A stretch of DNA of 36,674 nucleotides, taken from positions 1 to 36,674 of the forward strand of contig CALVWU010000007.1 of the NCBI GenBank assembly GCA_944367955.1, in the 5' to 3' direction. Shown one piece after another: positions 7,006-15,366 of this stretch. The notes under the pieces are model-generated. The model was not told where the DNA came from and made no database searches. It saw nothing but the letters and a program-made list of their open reading frames with translations. The DNA comes from an uncultured Clostridia bacterium (GTDB lineage Bacteria > Bacillota > Clostridia > Christensenellales > Borkfalkiaceae). The translations under genes and the position numbers were made by a program. How positions within the stretch are numbered: position 1 is the stretch's first letter; each line of letters starts with the position of its first letter.

Positions 7006-7368
7006 ATGACTAAGCTTGAATTCATGCGGCTGTGGGATATTTACGGCGGTCTGCTCACTCCCACCCAGCGCGAGATGACCGATATGTATTTCAATCTCGA
7101 TTTAACGGTGTCGGAAATAGCCGAACAAAAGGGCGTGTCGCGCCAGGCTGTTTCGGAATGTCTCGCCGGCTGCAAAAAGCAGCTTGAATCGTACGAAAAC
7201 ACGGTGCATTTTTTAAAAATTTTAAAAGGCCGCAGCCTTTCTTTTTCAAAAAAGGTTGAAAACGCGCTAAGCTGGGCAGATGATTTTTTTGCATTGCACC
7301 CCGAATATGCCGCAGATATTGCGGTTTTAAAGCAAATTTTAAATTGTGACAACGATCAGGAGATATAA
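7006..7368 (+). CDS. ylxM: YlxM-family DNA-binding protein, SRP-associated
   Basis: A 120-residue protein of the YlxM/p13 family with a sigma-70 region-4-like helix-turn-helix: LLTPTQREMTDMYFNLDLT, then SEIAEQKGVSRQAVSECLAGC as turn and recognition helix. The C-terminal half is helical. In Bacillota ylxM is almost always directly upstream of ffh, as here (14 bases apart), and the protein is linked to signal-recognition-particle function. ATG 7006 lies almost on the predicted transcription start, leaving no room for a Shine-Dalgarno sequence, so translation may be near-leaderless; the next in-frame ATG is at 7024. Family assignment is secure, its biochemical role less so. Confidence 0.9.
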   Translation: MTKLEFMRLWDIYGGLLTPTQREMTDMYFNLDLTVSEIAEQKGVSRQAVSECLAGCKKQLESYENTVHFLKILKGRSLSFSKKVENALSWADDFFALHPEYAADIAVLKQILNCDNDQEI

Positions 7369-7382
7369 AGCTTTTTAAATCT

Positions 7383-8696
7383 ATGGCATTATTCTCATCT
7401 CTATCCGAAAGGTTAAATCATATATTTTCAAAGCTTACAAAGCACGGCCGGCTCACCGAGCTTGAAATTAAAACGGCCATGCGCGAAGTGCGCGTTGCCC
7501 TTCTCGAAGCCGACGTAAACATTCAGGTGGCAAAAAAATTCTGCGCCGACGTTTCCGAAAAGGCGTTGGGGCAGGAGATAATAAAAAGCCTCAACCCCGC
7601 CCAGCAGGTAATAAAGATAGTAAACGACGAACTTATCGAGCTTATGGGGCCGGCAAACGCCAAGCTCGTCGTCGCGCCCAAGCCCCCCACGGTTATCATG
7701 ATGTGCGGTTTGCAGGGCGCGGGCAAGACCACGCTGTGTGGCAAGCTGGCCGTTCTTTTAAAAAAGGGCGGCAAAAAACCCCTGCTCGTCGCGGGCGACA
7801 TATACCGCCCCGCAGCGATAACGCAGTTGCAGGTCGTGGGCAAAAACGCCGGGGTGGAGGTGTTCGAAAAAGGCACCCAAGACCCCGTAATAACCGCAAA
7901 GCAGGCCGTCGACTACGCCCTTTCGATGGGGTACGATACGGTAATAATCGATACGGCGGGCCGTCTTGAAATAGACGAAAAGCTTATGGTCGAACTCGAA
8001 CGCATAAAGGCCGCCGTCGAAGTTTCCGAAATTTTGCTCACCGTGGACGCAATGATGGGTCAGGTGGCGGTAAACGTTGCAAAAACGTTCAACGAACGGC
8101 TCGAAGTCACCGGCATAGTGCTTACAAAGCTCGACGGCGACACGCGCGGCGGCGCATGCCTTTCGATAAAGGCGGTAACGGGCAAACCCATAAAGTTTAT
8201 CGGCGTGGGCGAAAAGCTTACCGACCTCGAATATTTTTATCCCGACAGAATGGCCTCGCGCATACTCGGCATGGGCGACGTTTTAACCCTCATCGAAAAG
8301 GCGCAGGAAGCCGTAACCGAAGAGCAGGCCAAAAAAATGCAAAAAAAGATGCTTGAAAACTCGTTCACTCTCGAAGACTTTTTGGACCAGTTCGAAAGCA
8401 TGAAAAAGATGGGCGGCGCGCAGGCTTTGGTAAACATGATGCCCGGTCTTGCCGGCAAGGTAAAGGAGGGCGACATCGACGAAACCCGCATTGAGCGCAC
8501 GAAGGCCATTATCCTTTCAATGACAAAAAAGGAACGCGTCGACCCCTCGATAATCAACTCGTCGCGCAAAAAGCGCATTGCGGCGGGTTCGGGCACTTCG
8601 GTGCAGGAGATCAATCAGCTTTTAAAGCAGTTCGATCAGACAAAACAGATAATGAAGCAGCTCAAAGGCGGCAAACGCAGGTTGCCTTTCAGATGA
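7383..8696 (+). CDS. ffh: Signal recognition particle GTPase Ffh (SRP54)
   Basis: A 437-residue protein with all three domains. The N domain is helical (residues 1-90). The GTPase G domain has P-loop GLQGAGKTT (about 108-116), DTAGRL, and TKLDGDTRGG with its TKLD specificity motif. The methionine-rich M domain runs from about 300 (AKKMQKKMLENSFTLEDFL, MKKMGGAQALVNMMPG, then the SRP-RNA-binding helix-turn-helix RIAAGSGTSVQEINQLLKQF). Ffh binds signal sequences emerging from ribosomes and, with 4.5S/SRP RNA and FtsY, delivers them to SecYEG. No SRP RNA gene is recognisable in this window. AGGAGA about 18 bases upstream is a distant ribosome binding site, so coupling with ylxM is likely. Confidence 0.97.
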   Translation: MALFSSLSERLNHIFSKLTKHGRLTELEIKTAMREVRVALLEADVNIQVAKKFCADVSEKALGQEIIKSLNPAQQVIKIVNDELIELMGPANAKLVVAPKPPTVIMMCGLQGAGKTTLCGKLAVLLKKGGKKPLLVAGDIYRPAAITQLQVVGKNAGVEVFEKGTQDPVITAKQAVDYALSMGYDTVIIDTAGRLEIDEKLMVELERIKAAVEVSEILLTVDAMMGQVAVNVAKTFNERLEVTGIVLTKLDGDTRGGACLSIKAVTGKPIKFIGVGEKLTDLEYFYPDRMASRILGMGDVLTLIEKAQEAVTEEQAKKMQKKMLENSFTLEDFLDQFESMKKMGGAQALVNMMPGLAGKVKEGDIDETRIERTKAIILSMTKKERVDPSIINSSRKKRIAAGSGTSVQEINQLLKQFDQTKQIMKQLKGGKRRLPFR

Positions 8697-8781
8697 TAAA
8701 TTATAATTGCCCCGCATATATGTGCCGGGGAACGCAAATTTAAGCAAATAAAAATTTTTATATAAACAGGAGAATAAAGTT

Positions 8782-9078
8782 ATGGCAGTAAAAATGAGAC
8801 TCACCAGAATGGGCGATAAAAAATCCCCCTTTTACAGAATCGTCGTAATCGATTCCAGAAAAGCTCAGTCGGGCGAATACATCGATAAGATCGGCTATGT
8901 CGATCCCTTAAAGAATCCCGCCGAAATAGTTATCGACGTCGAAAAGGCAAAAGACTGGCTTGCAAAGGGCGTTCAGCCCACCGAAACGGTTAAAAGCTAT
9001 CTTGTAAAAGTCGGCGCAATGGAACAGTCGAAAAAGCTTTCCGCGCCCAAGACCAACAACAAGAAAAAGAAGAAGTAA
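8782..9078 (+). CDS. rpsP: 30S ribosomal protein S16
   Basis: A 98-residue protein. The N-terminus [20 protein letters not shown] is the family signature, followed by [20 protein letters not shown] and the conserved [15 protein letters not shown] helix. The tail is basic (NNKKKKK). It is an assembly protein of the 30S body binding 16S rRNA. The ribosome binding site is CAGGAGAATAAAGTT. The 85-base gap after ffh holds an imperfect hairpin (CCCCGCA...TGCCGGGG, near 8708-8731) with no T-run, so read-through from ffh is expected. Confidence 0.97.
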   Translation: MAVKMRLTRMGDKKSPFYRIVVIDSRKAQSGEYIDKIGYVDPLKNPAEIVIDVEKAKDWLAKGVQPTETVKSYLVKVGAMEQSKKLSAPKTNNKKKKK

Positions 9079-9237
9079 AAAATTGATTTACGCGCAGCCT
9101 GCGGCGGACAGTCGCGGCCATCCTTCGTTTGTTCGTGCCGCAGACGCCGCGGGTGCGTATGATTTTAAAGCAAATCGAAAACATTAAATAATATTATACG
9201 GCGCATTCATCCGGATCTGACGCGCCTCGGAGAAATT

Positions 9238-9483
9238 ATGTTAGAATTAGTTAAATATATCGTTGAACAGTTCGCCGATAAAAAGGACGAAATAGAATAC
9301 AAGGTGGAGGAAAAAGAAAACTCCATAGAAATCACCGTGCTCCTCAACGAAAGCGATATGGGCAAGGTAATAGGCAAGCAGGGCAAGATAGCCAAGGCCA
9401 TGCGCACCCTCGTGCGCTGCGCAACTCCCCGCGACAGCAAAAAGTACGTTGTCGAAATCGAGGAGAAAAAGACCGCGGAATAA
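9238..9483 (+). CDS. khpA: KH-domain RNA-binding protein KhpA (YlqC)
   Basis: An 81-residue protein with one type II KH domain whose RNA-binding loop is visible as VIGKQGKIAKAMRTL (GxxG = GKQG). In Bacillota KhpA pairs with KhpB/Jag and influences division and RNA metabolism. The position between rpsP and rimM is canonical. The ribosome binding site is GGAGAAATT before ATG 9238. A 159-base gap precedes it; I see no gene in that gap. Confidence 0.93.
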   Translation: MLELVKYIVEQFADKKDEIEYKVEEKENSIEITVLLNESDMGKVIGKQGKIAKAMRTLVRCATPRDSKKYVVEIEEKKTAE

Positions 9484-9513
9484 GCCGTTTCTGTCTGCAA
9501 ATCGATGGTAAAG

Positions 9514-9546
9514 TACCGCCGCGCCGCAATTTGCGGCGCGGCGGTA
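9514..9546. other. Perfect 16-bp-arm hairpin between khpA and rimM
   Basis: TACCGCCGCGCCGCAA and its complement flank a single base. It is GC-rich and has no T-run, so it is more likely an mRNA-processing, stabilising or partial-attenuation element than a terminator, as rimM follows in the same operon. Confidence 0.5.
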
Positions 9547-9573
9547 TTAAATCGCAAAGGACGCATTTATACC

Positions 9574-10080
9574 ATGAACGAATATCTTAACATAGCCACG
9601 GTATTAAAGCCGCAGGGCATCCGCGGCGAAATAAAGGTTAAAACGCTTACCGACAGTGCAAGCGATCTGTCGCTCTTTCCCCGCGTATTCATCGATGGCG
9701 TCGAATACAAGCTTATGTCCGTCCGTCCCGCGGGCGACTGCGCGTATCTCGTTCTTCGGGGCATTGCCGATAGAAACGCCGCCGAACTTTTGCGCGGCAA
9801 AGAGGTGCTCGCGCTAAGAAGCGACGCGCCCGACCTGCCCGAAGGCACATACTATCTGGTGGACGTCCTCGGCTGCGAAGTGTTCACCGAAAAGGGCAAA
9901 AGCCTCGGCAGTATAGTCGATATAACGCCCGCCAAAACGGATATTTACGTTGTGCGCGGCGAAGACAAAACAATAACTTTCGTCGCGGCCGAAGGCGTTA
10001 TCGAAGATATAGACGTTAGGCAACGCCGCGTCGTCGTAAACAAAAAACGCTTCGACGAAGTTGCCATGTACGAACAATGA
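9574..10080 (+). CDS. rimM: 16S rRNA processing / ribosome maturation factor RimM
   Basis: A 168-residue protein, the usual length. The RimM N-terminal barrel begins NIATVLKPQGIRGEIKVKTL, followed by LSLFPRVFIDG and the YLVLRGIADRNAAELLRGKE segment. The PRC-barrel C-terminal domain contains YYLVDVLGCEVFTEKGKSLG and DIYVV...FVAAEGVIEDIDV. It binds S19 and helps 30S head maturation. I choose ATG 9574, preceded by AAAGG, over an earlier in-frame ATG at 9505, because homology starts here and the extension would span the hairpin. The stop overlaps the trmD start (ATGA). Confidence 0.95.
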   Translation: MNEYLNIATVLKPQGIRGEIKVKTLTDSASDLSLFPRVFIDGVEYKLMSVRPAGDCAYLVLRGIADRNAAELLRGKEVLALRSDAPDLPEGTYYLVDVLGCEVFTEKGKSLGSIVDITPAKTDIYVVRGEDKTITFVAAEGVIEDIDVRQRRVVVNKKRFDEVAMYEQ

Positions 10081-10748
10081 AAATAACTATTTTAACTCTT
10101 TTTCCCGAAATGTTCGCGCCGCTTGCTTCAAGCATAATCGGCAGGGCGGCCGAAAGCGGAAAGATAAATATAAACATAGTAAACATACGTGACTATTCGC
10201 AGGATAAGCACTTAAAGTGCGACGACTATCCGTTCGGCGGCGGCGCGGGCATGGTAATGATGCCCCAGCCCATTGCCTCTGCCATATCCGCCGTCGATCC
10301 CGAACATGTCGCCCGCCGCATATACATGTCGCCGAAGGGCAGGGTGTTCAGTCAGCAAAAGGCTTTCGAACTGTCCGCCCTTGATGATATACTGCTGCTC
10401 TGCGGCCACTACGAAGGGGTAGACCAGCGTGTGCTCGATATGTATATCGATGAAGAAATATCCATCGGCGACTATGTTTTAACGGGCGGAGAACTGCCTG
10501 CGATGGTGGTATGCGACGCCGTTGCCCGCTATGTCGACGGAGTTCTTGCCGCAGGTTCGCTGGTGGACGAAAGTTTTGCCGACGGCGGGCTTGAATATCC
10601 GCAGTATACCCGCCCGGCCGTTTTCAACGGCGTTTCCGTGCCCGACGTGCTGCTTTCGGGCGATCACGCAAAGATTGCAAAGTGGCGCAGGGAGGAGGGG
10701 CTTAAACTCACTAAAAAACTCCGCCCCGATCTGTTGCAGGGCAAATAA
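10077..10748 (+). CDS. trmD: tRNA (guanine-N1)-methyltransferase TrmD
   Basis: A 223-residue protein, slightly short of the usual 240 or so. It methylates G37 of tRNAs with G36, preventing +1 frameshifting, using S-adenosylmethionine bound in a trefoil-knot fold. Visible signatures are ILTLFPEMF at the N-terminus, DDYPFGGGAGMVM, LLCGHYEGVDQRV, IGDYVLTGGELPAMV and LEYPQYTRP near the active site. The C-terminal helix ends soon after KLRPDLLQGK, so only the terminal tail is shortened. It is translationally coupled with rimM through a 4-base overlap. In most Bacillota rplS follows; here rbgA follows directly. Confidence 0.96.
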   Translation: MKITILTLFPEMFAPLASSIIGRAAESGKININIVNIRDYSQDKHLKCDDYPFGGGAGMVMMPQPIASAISAVDPEHVARRIYMSPKGRVFSQQKAFELSALDDILLLCGHYEGVDQRVLDMYIDEEISIGDYVLTGGELPAMVVCDAVARYVDGVLAAGSLVDESFADGGLEYPQYTRPAVFNGVSVPDVLLSGDHAKIAKWRREEGLKLTKKLRPDLLQGK

Positions 10749-10798
10749 CCGCCTTATGCAGCAGGATAATCGCGGGCGCAAACGATTAAAGGTTTTTT

Positions 10799-11653
10799 AT
10801 GAAGCATATCCAATGGTTTCCCGGCCATATGACAAAGGCCATGCGCATGATGGAAGACAGCGTGGGTGTGTGCGACGGAATAATATATGTGCTCGACGCG
10901 CGCTGTCCCGCTTCGTCCTATAACGGCAATTTAAAAAAGACTTTCGGCTCGCGCCCCGTATTGTATGTGCTCAACAAGTGCGATCTCGGCGACGGCGACG
11001 CCGAAAATTTTGTTAAAGCTATAAGGCAAAAGGGCGCGGCATGCATAAAGCTGAATGCGGTGAATGCCAACTCGCGGCGCGATATTGCCGGGGCAATCGC
11101 TGATTTAATAGCCGAAAAACAGCAAAAGAGCCTTTCAAAGGGATACAACAAAATTTTCCGCTTTATGGTGTGCGGCGTGCCCAATACGGGCAAGAGTACG
11201 GTGATAAATCTGCTCTCGCGCGAAAAGAGGGCTGTTACCGGCGACAAGGCGGGTGTCACCCGCGGCAAGCAGTGGATCCGCTGCGACGGGTTCGAACTGT
11301 TGGATACGCCGGGCACAATGCCGCCGGCCTTCGAAAATCAAACCTTTGCTTTAAGGTTGGCGTTCGTCGGCTCTATAAACGACGACATCCTCGATCTCGA
11401 CGACGTGGCTCTCGCTCTGCTCGATAGTCTTGCAAAAAAATACGGCGGCAGACTGGCCGAAAGATACGGCATATGCGGCGGCCAACCGCTTGAAATGCTT
11501 GAAGCCGTGTGCAAAAGGCGCGGTTTTGTGCTGCGCGGCGGCGACTTCGATTACGAGCGCGGAGAAAGAGCGATAATCGATGATTTTCGCAAAGGCAGGC
11601 TGGGCGGAATAACGCTGGATGACGTTTCCGATCTCGACGGCCTTGAATTCTGA
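10799..11653 (+). CDS. rbgA: Ribosome biogenesis GTPase RbgA (YlqF)
   Basis: A 284-residue circularly permuted GTPase. The G4 motif NKCDLGD comes before G1 (GVPNTGKSTVINLL) and G3 (LLDTPG). It begins IQWFPGHMTKAMRMM, the family hallmark, and ends with a helical C-terminal domain (about residues 200-284) that contacts 23S rRNA. RbgA acts late in 50S assembly, promoting incorporation of L16 and others. ATG 10799 follows AAAGG. Operon position between trmD and rnhB is conserved, apart from the missing rplS. Confidence 0.96.
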   Translation: MKHIQWFPGHMTKAMRMMEDSVGVCDGIIYVLDARCPASSYNGNLKKTFGSRPVLYVLNKCDLGDGDAENFVKAIRQKGAACIKLNAVNANSRRDIAGAIADLIAEKQQKSLSKGYNKIFRFMVCGVPNTGKSTVINLLSREKRAVTGDKAGVTRGKQWIRCDGFELLDTPGTMPPAFENQTFALRLAFVGSINDDILDLDDVALALLDSLAKKYGGRLAERYGICGGQPLEMLEAVCKRRGFVLRGGDFDYERGERAIIDDFRKGRLGGITLDDVSDLDGLEF

Positions 11654-11662
11654 CGTTGCGAC

Positions 11663-11691
11663 GCGGCCGCGGAAAGCTTTTCCGCGGCCGC
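11663..11691. other. Perfect GC-rich hairpin just upstream of rnhB
   Basis: Arms GCGGCCGCGGAAA / TTTCCGCGGCCGC with loop GCT, starting 10 bases after the rbgA stop and ending about 11 bases before the rnhB start. No T-run. It could stabilise upstream mRNA or limit rnhB translation. Confidence 0.5.
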
Positions 11692-11702
11692 AAATGGGTA
11701 TT

Positions 11703-12299
11703 ATGGATAAGTTTATTGTTGAAAACGGCTTGTATGCCGAAGGTTACGAATATGTCTGCGGCGTTGACGAGGTGGGCCGCGGCCCTCTGGCGGGGCCCGT
11801 GGTCTGCGCCGCCGTCATAATGCCGCGCGGCGACGCGATAGAGGGAGTCGACGACAGCAAAAAGCTTACCGCAAAGCGGCGCGAGGCATTGGCCGAAGAA
11901 ATCAAACGTCGCGCCGTTGCCCTTGCAATATGCCGCGTCGAGCCGGATATTATCGATAAAATAAATATTTTGCAGGCCACCCGCCTCTGCATGAAAAACG
12001 CCGTCGAAAGTCTTTCTCCCCCGCCGTGGTTCGTGCTTACCGACGGCAACATGACTTTGGATATATCCCTTCCCCAGCGCAGCATCGTAAAGGGCGACGC
12101 CAACTGCTACTGCATAGGCGCGGCATCGATAGTCGCAAAGGTCGCCCGCGACGAAATGATGCGCGAATATGCCGCAATATATCCCGGTTACGGGTTCGAA
12201 CGCAACGCCGGCTACGGCACGGCCGAACACATTGCGGCAATAAAAGAACGCGGGCTTACGCCCGTTCACCGCAGGAGTTTTACAAAAAAATGGCAGTAA
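11703..12299 (+). CDS. rnhB: Ribonuclease HII
   Basis: A 198-residue protein. It removes RNA primers and misincorporated ribonucleotides from DNA-RNA hybrids. The DEDD metal-binding residues are seen in VCGVDEVGRGPLAGPVV (Asp, Glu), VLTDGN (Asp) and KVARDEMM (Asp). Other signatures are DDSKKLTAKRRE and GYGFERNAGYGTAEHIAAI. Homology begins at about the ATG 11703 start; ATG 11694 is an alternative and the much longer upstream frame from 11619 overlaps rbgA and is unlikely. There is no clear Shine-Dalgarno sequence and a hairpin sits just upstream. It overlaps the yraN start by 10 bases. Confidence 0.95.
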   Translation: MDKFIVENGLYAEGYEYVCGVDEVGRGPLAGPVVCAAVIMPRGDAIEGVDDSKKLTAKRREALAEEIKRRAVALAICRVEPDIIDKINILQATRLCMKNAVESLSPPPWFVLTDGNMTLDISLPQRSIVKGDANCYCIGAASIVAKVARDEMMREYAAIYPGYGFERNAGYGTAEHIAAIKERGLTPVHRRSFTKKWQ

Positions 12300-12643
12300 A
12301 GGGTAAAAAGCGCAGGCTGGGCTTTTGGGGGGAATACCGCGCGGCAAAGTATCTGCGCTCGCGCGGCTACCGCATCGTCGCCCGCAACTTCCGCTGTCCG
12401 TTCGGCGAGGTGGATATTATAGCTTCAAAGGGCGATATTGTGGCCTTTATCGAAGTAAAAACGCGCTCCGACGACGCGTTCGGGCTTCCGAACGAATCCG
12501 TCCGCCGCGACAGGCGGCAGCGGTATGTAAATTGCGCAAAATTCTATTTTTCGGGCAAAGATATAGACTGTGTGGTAAGATTCGACGTAATAGAAATTTT
12601 TAAGGGCGAGATAAACCATATCGCCAACGCCTTCGAAGCGTAA
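12290..12643 (+). CDS. yraN: YraN/UPF0102-family putative endonuclease-fold protein
   Basis: A 117-residue protein. The conserved [34 protein letters not shown] is followed by VAFIEVKTR, the PD-(D/E)xK-like core (Glu in GEVD, then Glu-x-Lys in EVK). Family members accompany rnhB in many bacteria; activity is poorly defined, with a role in recombination or DNA processing suggested. Start ATG 12290 lies inside the end of rnhB and follows CAGGAG with normal spacing. An earlier in-frame start is rejected because it would lie deep within rnhB. This is the last gene of the long operon. Confidence 0.9.
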   Translation: MAVKGKKRRLGFWGEYRAAKYLRSRGYRIVARNFRCPFGEVDIIASKGDIVAFIEVKTRSDDAFGLPNESVRRDRRQRYVNCAKFYFSGKDIDCVVRFDVIEIFKGEINHIANAFEA

Positions 12644-12669
12644 AGCTTTTTTTAAGTTGCTTCAAACAA

Positions 12670-12698
12670 TTGAATTGTATAAAAATTTGTGGTATAAT
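12670..12698 (+). promoter_or_regulatory. Promoter of glyA
   Basis: TTGAAT at 12670-12675, 17-bp spacer, TATAAT at 12693-12698. It gives a leader of about 45 bases with no recognisable riboswitch. Confidence 0.7.
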
Positions 12699-12750
12699 CG
12701 GTATAAACAGGCGCAAGCGCAAAATTAAAACATACGGAGAACGAATTCAA

Positions 12751-14001
12751 ATGATAGATATATCTCTCATCGAACAGACCGACCCCGAAGTGGCCGAAGC
12801 GTTAAAGCTTGAACTTGCCCGTCAGCAGGGCAACATCGAACTCATCGCCAGCGAAAACTTCGTTTCGCCAGCGGTTCTCGCCGCGGCGGGCAGCCACCTT
12901 ACAAACAAGTATGCCGAAGGCTATCCCGGACATCGCTATTACGGCGGCTGTCAATTTGTCGACATTGCCGAAGACCTTGCACGCAACCGTTTAAAGCAGC
13001 TTTTCGGCTGTGAATATTGCAACGTGCAGCCCCATTCGGGCGCAAGCGCAAATCTTGCCGTGTTCTTCGCCATGCTCGCTCCCGGCGATACCGTTATGGG
13101 CATGAACCTTGCCCACGGCGGCCACCTTTCGCACGGCTCGCCCGTCAATATTTCGGGCAAGTACTTCAACATCGTGCCCTACGGCGTTTCAAAGGACACC
13201 CAGACCATCGATTACGACGAAATGGAGCGCATCGCCCTCGAATGTAAGCCCAAGATGATAATTTCGGGCGCGAGCGCGTATCCCAGAGTTATCGACTTCG
13301 CCCGCATACGCGAGATTTGCGACAAAGTCGGCGCGTACATGATGGTCGACATTGCCCACATCGCAGGGCTTGTGGCGGCCGGGCTGCACCCCTCGCCCGT
13401 TCCCTATGCCGACTTTGTTACCACAACCACGCACAAAACCTTGCGCGGGCCTCGCGGCGGCGTTATAATGTGCAAAGAGCAGTACGGCAAAGCCATCGAT
13501 AAAGCCGTGTTCCCCGGCATACAGGGCGGCCCCCTGATGCACATAATCGCGGCCAAGGCGGTGGCCTTTAAAGAGGCTCTCGACCCCTCTTTCAAGGAAT
13601 ATCAAAAACAGATAATTACAAACGCCAAGGCCATGGCCGACGAGTTTAAAAAGCTGGGCGTGAACATGGTTTCCGGCGGAACGGACAACCATCTTATCCT
13701 GCTCGACCTCACCTCAAAGGGCATCACGGGCAAAGAGCTTGAAAAGATGCTCGACGAAGTGCATATAACCGTAAACAAAAACGCCATCCCCTTCGATACT
13801 CAAAAACCTTTCGTAACTTCCGGCATCCGCCTGGGTACGCCCGCCGTCACTTCGCGCGGGATGAAGGAAGAGGACGCCCGCGTGATCGCCCGCCTCATTG
13901 CAAAGATAATCGACGAAAAAGAGGACGCGTTCGAATATGTGGCTAAGCAGGTTAAAATATTGTGCGAGGCGCATCCTCTGTACGCGAACGACGTAAAATA
14001 A
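12751..14001 (+). CDS. glyA: Serine hydroxymethyltransferase
   Basis: A 416-residue PLP enzyme interconverting serine plus tetrahydrofolate with glycine plus 5,10-methylene-THF. Signatures are [34 protein letters not shown], the [16 protein letters not shown] loop, [17 protein letters not shown], the PLP-lysine motif [14 protein letters not shown], and [18 protein letters not shown] choose ATG 12751 after ACGGAGA, since the extension back to 12670 would include the promoter. It is flanked by its own promoter and a strong terminator. With sdaA and trpB it forms a serine-centred metabolic set, though the genes are not co-transcribed. Confidence 0.97.
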   Translation: MIDISLIEQTDPEVAEALKLELARQQGNIELIASENFVSPAVLAAAGSHLTNKYAEGYPGHRYYGGCQFVDIAEDLARNRLKQLFGCEYCNVQPHSGASANLAVFFAMLAPGDTVMGMNLAHGGHLSHGSPVNISGKYFNIVPYGVSKDTQTIDYDEMERIALECKPKMIISGASAYPRVIDFARIREICDKVGAYMMVDIAHIAGLVAAGLHPSPVPYADFVTTTTHKTLRGPRGGVIMCKEQYGKAIDKAVFPGIQGGPLMHIIAAKAVAFKEALDPSFKEYQKQIITNAKAMADEFKKLGVNMVSGGTDNHLILLDLTSKGITGKELEKMLDEVHITVNKNAIPFDTQKPFVTSGIRLGTPAVTSRGMKEEDARVIARLIAKIIDEKEDAFEYVAKQVKILCEAHPLYANDVK

Positions 14002-14087
14002 GCCTTAAAGACCCAAGAAATTAAGGTTTTTAAGAAAAGTAAGGAATTGCTTACTTAAATTGACGTGTTTTCATATAAATTGAAAAC

Positions 14088-14117
14088 GGGCGCGAACCTT
14101 TTAAAAGGTTCGCGCCC
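14088..14117. terminator. Bidirectional terminator between glyA and rubrerythrin
   Basis: Perfect 30-base palindrome GGGCGCGAACCTTTT and its complement. Each side is followed by an AT-rich tail (TTAAATT rightward, GTTTTCAAT leftward). Confidence 0.8.
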
Positions 14118-14149
14118 TTAAATTACAAATTTATTTTTGCAAGGCGGGA

Positions 14150-14698
14150 TCAGTAATTTTCTTTTCTCACTTCAAAGTATGCCTGGGGATGTGCGCAAAC
14201 GGGGCAAACGGCGGGGGCGGAGGTGCCCACAACTATATGGCCGCAGTTGCGGCATTCCCAAACCTGAACGCCGGCCTTTTCAAAAACGCTCTTCGTTTCA
14301 ACATTCTTTAAAAGCGCGCGGTATCTCTCTTCGTGCGTCTTTTCAATGGCGGCCACGCCGCGGAACTGTGCGGCAAGTGCCTTAAAGCCCTCTTCTTCGG
14401 CTTCTTTGGCCATTCTGTCGTACATGTCCGTCCATTCAAAATTTTCGCCCTCTGCGGCTGCGGCCAAATTTTCTTCAACCGTGCCCACGCCGCCAAGGTG
14501 TTTAAACCACAGCTTTGCGTGTTCCTTTTCGTTGTCGGCCGTCTTCAAAAATATTTCGGCTATCTGTTCATAGCCGGCCTTTTTAGCTACCGAGGCAAAG
14601 TAGGTATACTTGTTTCTCGCCTGGCTTTCGCCCGCAAATGCTTCCCACAAATTTTTCTCGGTCTTCGTGCCTGCATAAATGTTCTTTTTTTCCGCCAT
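14150..14698 (-). CDS. rbr: Rubrerythrin
   Basis: A 182-residue peroxidase of anaerobes that reduces hydrogen peroxide using electrons from rubredoxin-type carriers. The N-terminal ferritin-like diiron domain shows [19 protein letters not shown] and [10 protein letters not shown], and the second pair lies in [22 protein letters not shown]. The C-terminal rubredoxin-like iron site has two Cys pairs, [10 protein letters not shown] and VCPVCAHP. Length and domain order are standard. The ribosome binding site AAGGAGAC precedes ATG 14698. A promoter and a 19-bp palindrome lie upstream. Confidence 0.96.
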   Translation of the reverse strand: MAEKKNIYAGTKTEKNLWEAFAGESQARNKYTYFASVAKKAGYEQIAEIFLKTADNEKEHAKLWFKHLGGVGTVEENLAAAAEGENFEWTDMYDRMAKEAEEEGFKALAAQFRGVAAIEKTHEERYRALLKNVETKSVFEKAGVQVWECRNCGHIVVGTSAPAVCPVCAHPQAYFEVRKENY

Positions 14699-14721
14699 TT
14701 TACTGTCTCCTTGATTTATTT

Positions 14722-14780
14722 ATTAAGATTAAATCTTAATTTTATACATATATTTTAACATCAAACGCGGCCAAAGTCAA
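14722..14780 (-). promoter_or_regulatory. Rubrerythrin promoter with a Fur/PerR-like palindrome
   Basis: Reading leftward, TTGACT (14780-14775), a 17-bp spacer and TAAAAT (14757-14752). Just downstream of the expected transcription start is the palindrome ATTAAGATT-A-AATCTTAAT (14722-14740), similar in size and AT-richness to operators of the Fur superfamily. PerR controls rubrerythrin in several clostridia, so it is a candidate PerR site, with only partial match to the consensus. Confidence 0.5.
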
Positions 14781-15048
14781 GGCTTTGGCCAAAAATATTT
14801 TTTGCAAAAATAATAAATTCATGCGCGGCGCGTCTGCGGCGCATTGCCGGGTGCCGCACTTATTGTTCTTAATGTATGCCGGACGGGAGTAATACAAACC
14901 GGCCTTTAAATGCGCCTTATTTTCGTCCGGTATAGCGGCCGGGAACGTGTTTATATGTCTCAAATATGTATATTTTGCAATATTTCGGTATATTTAATTC
15001 ATTTATGCACAAATTTTAAATTATATTCAAAAAGTTTGCATAAAATCC
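14781..15048. other. Intergenic, nothing beyond flanking promoters seen
   Basis: Divergent region between the rubrerythrin and trp promoters. AT-rich near the right end, with TTTATGC and GCATAAA arms about 30 bases apart at 15003-15044. No gene or RNA recognised. Confidence 0.4.
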
Positions 15049-15077
15049 TTGACAGGCGCGTATATATGTGTTAGAAT
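15049..15077 (+). promoter_or_regulatory. Promoter of the trpBA operon
   Basis: TTGACA at 15049-15054, 17-bp spacer, TAGAAT at 15072-15077. A GGTAAAA-ACTTAA-TTTTACC inverted repeat (15078-15097) begins immediately after the -10 hexamer and spans the start site. Confidence 0.7.
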
Positions 15078-15111
15078 GGTAAAAACTTAATTTTACCTTA
15101 ATAAAGTAAAC

Positions 15112-15366
15112 CTTTGAAGCAGAAAAAAGGCGGATACAACTTTGCAAAGCGATTGCGCGGCGGTGGAAGGCGCATTAAAGTTTCCGAGTAATATGGACTG
15201 CCGAGGGCGGCTTAAATGGCCGACGCTGCCGCGCGTCATGCGGCAGGGAATGTAAGTTCCCGCAAAGAGGGGCCTTGTCTTTAAAGGCCTGAACAAGGTG
15301 GCACCGCGAACAATTCATTGTTGCGCCCTTGGCTTGCGTTATGTGCAGGTCGGGGGCGTTTTTTTA
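15112..15366 (+). ncRNA. T-box leader (tryptophan), upstream of trpBA
   Basis: The T-box sequence AAGGTGGCACCGCG is at 15295-15308, matching the family consensus that forms the antiterminator bulge pairing with uncharged tRNA acceptor ends. A terminator follows: CGCCC near 15324 pairs with GGGCG near 15354, followed by a run of seven T (15359-15365). Several helices precede it (CTGCCGAGGGCGG..., GCCGCGC...GCGGC). The stem I region contains AGTAATATGGA, in which TGG at 15194-15196 would be the tryptophan specifier codon; this choice relies on the downstream genes and the purine after it, not on folding. Uncharged tRNA(Trp) would therefore switch on trpBA. Confidence 0.85.

Noticed and set aside
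11373..12347. 324-codon minus-strand frame opposite rnhB
   Set aside because: Shadow of rbgA and rnhB; both have full family signatures on the plus strand.
12670..12750. N-terminal extension of GlyA
   Set aside because: It covers the TTGAAT-TATAAT promoter; GlyA homology begins at 12751 after a good ribosome binding site.
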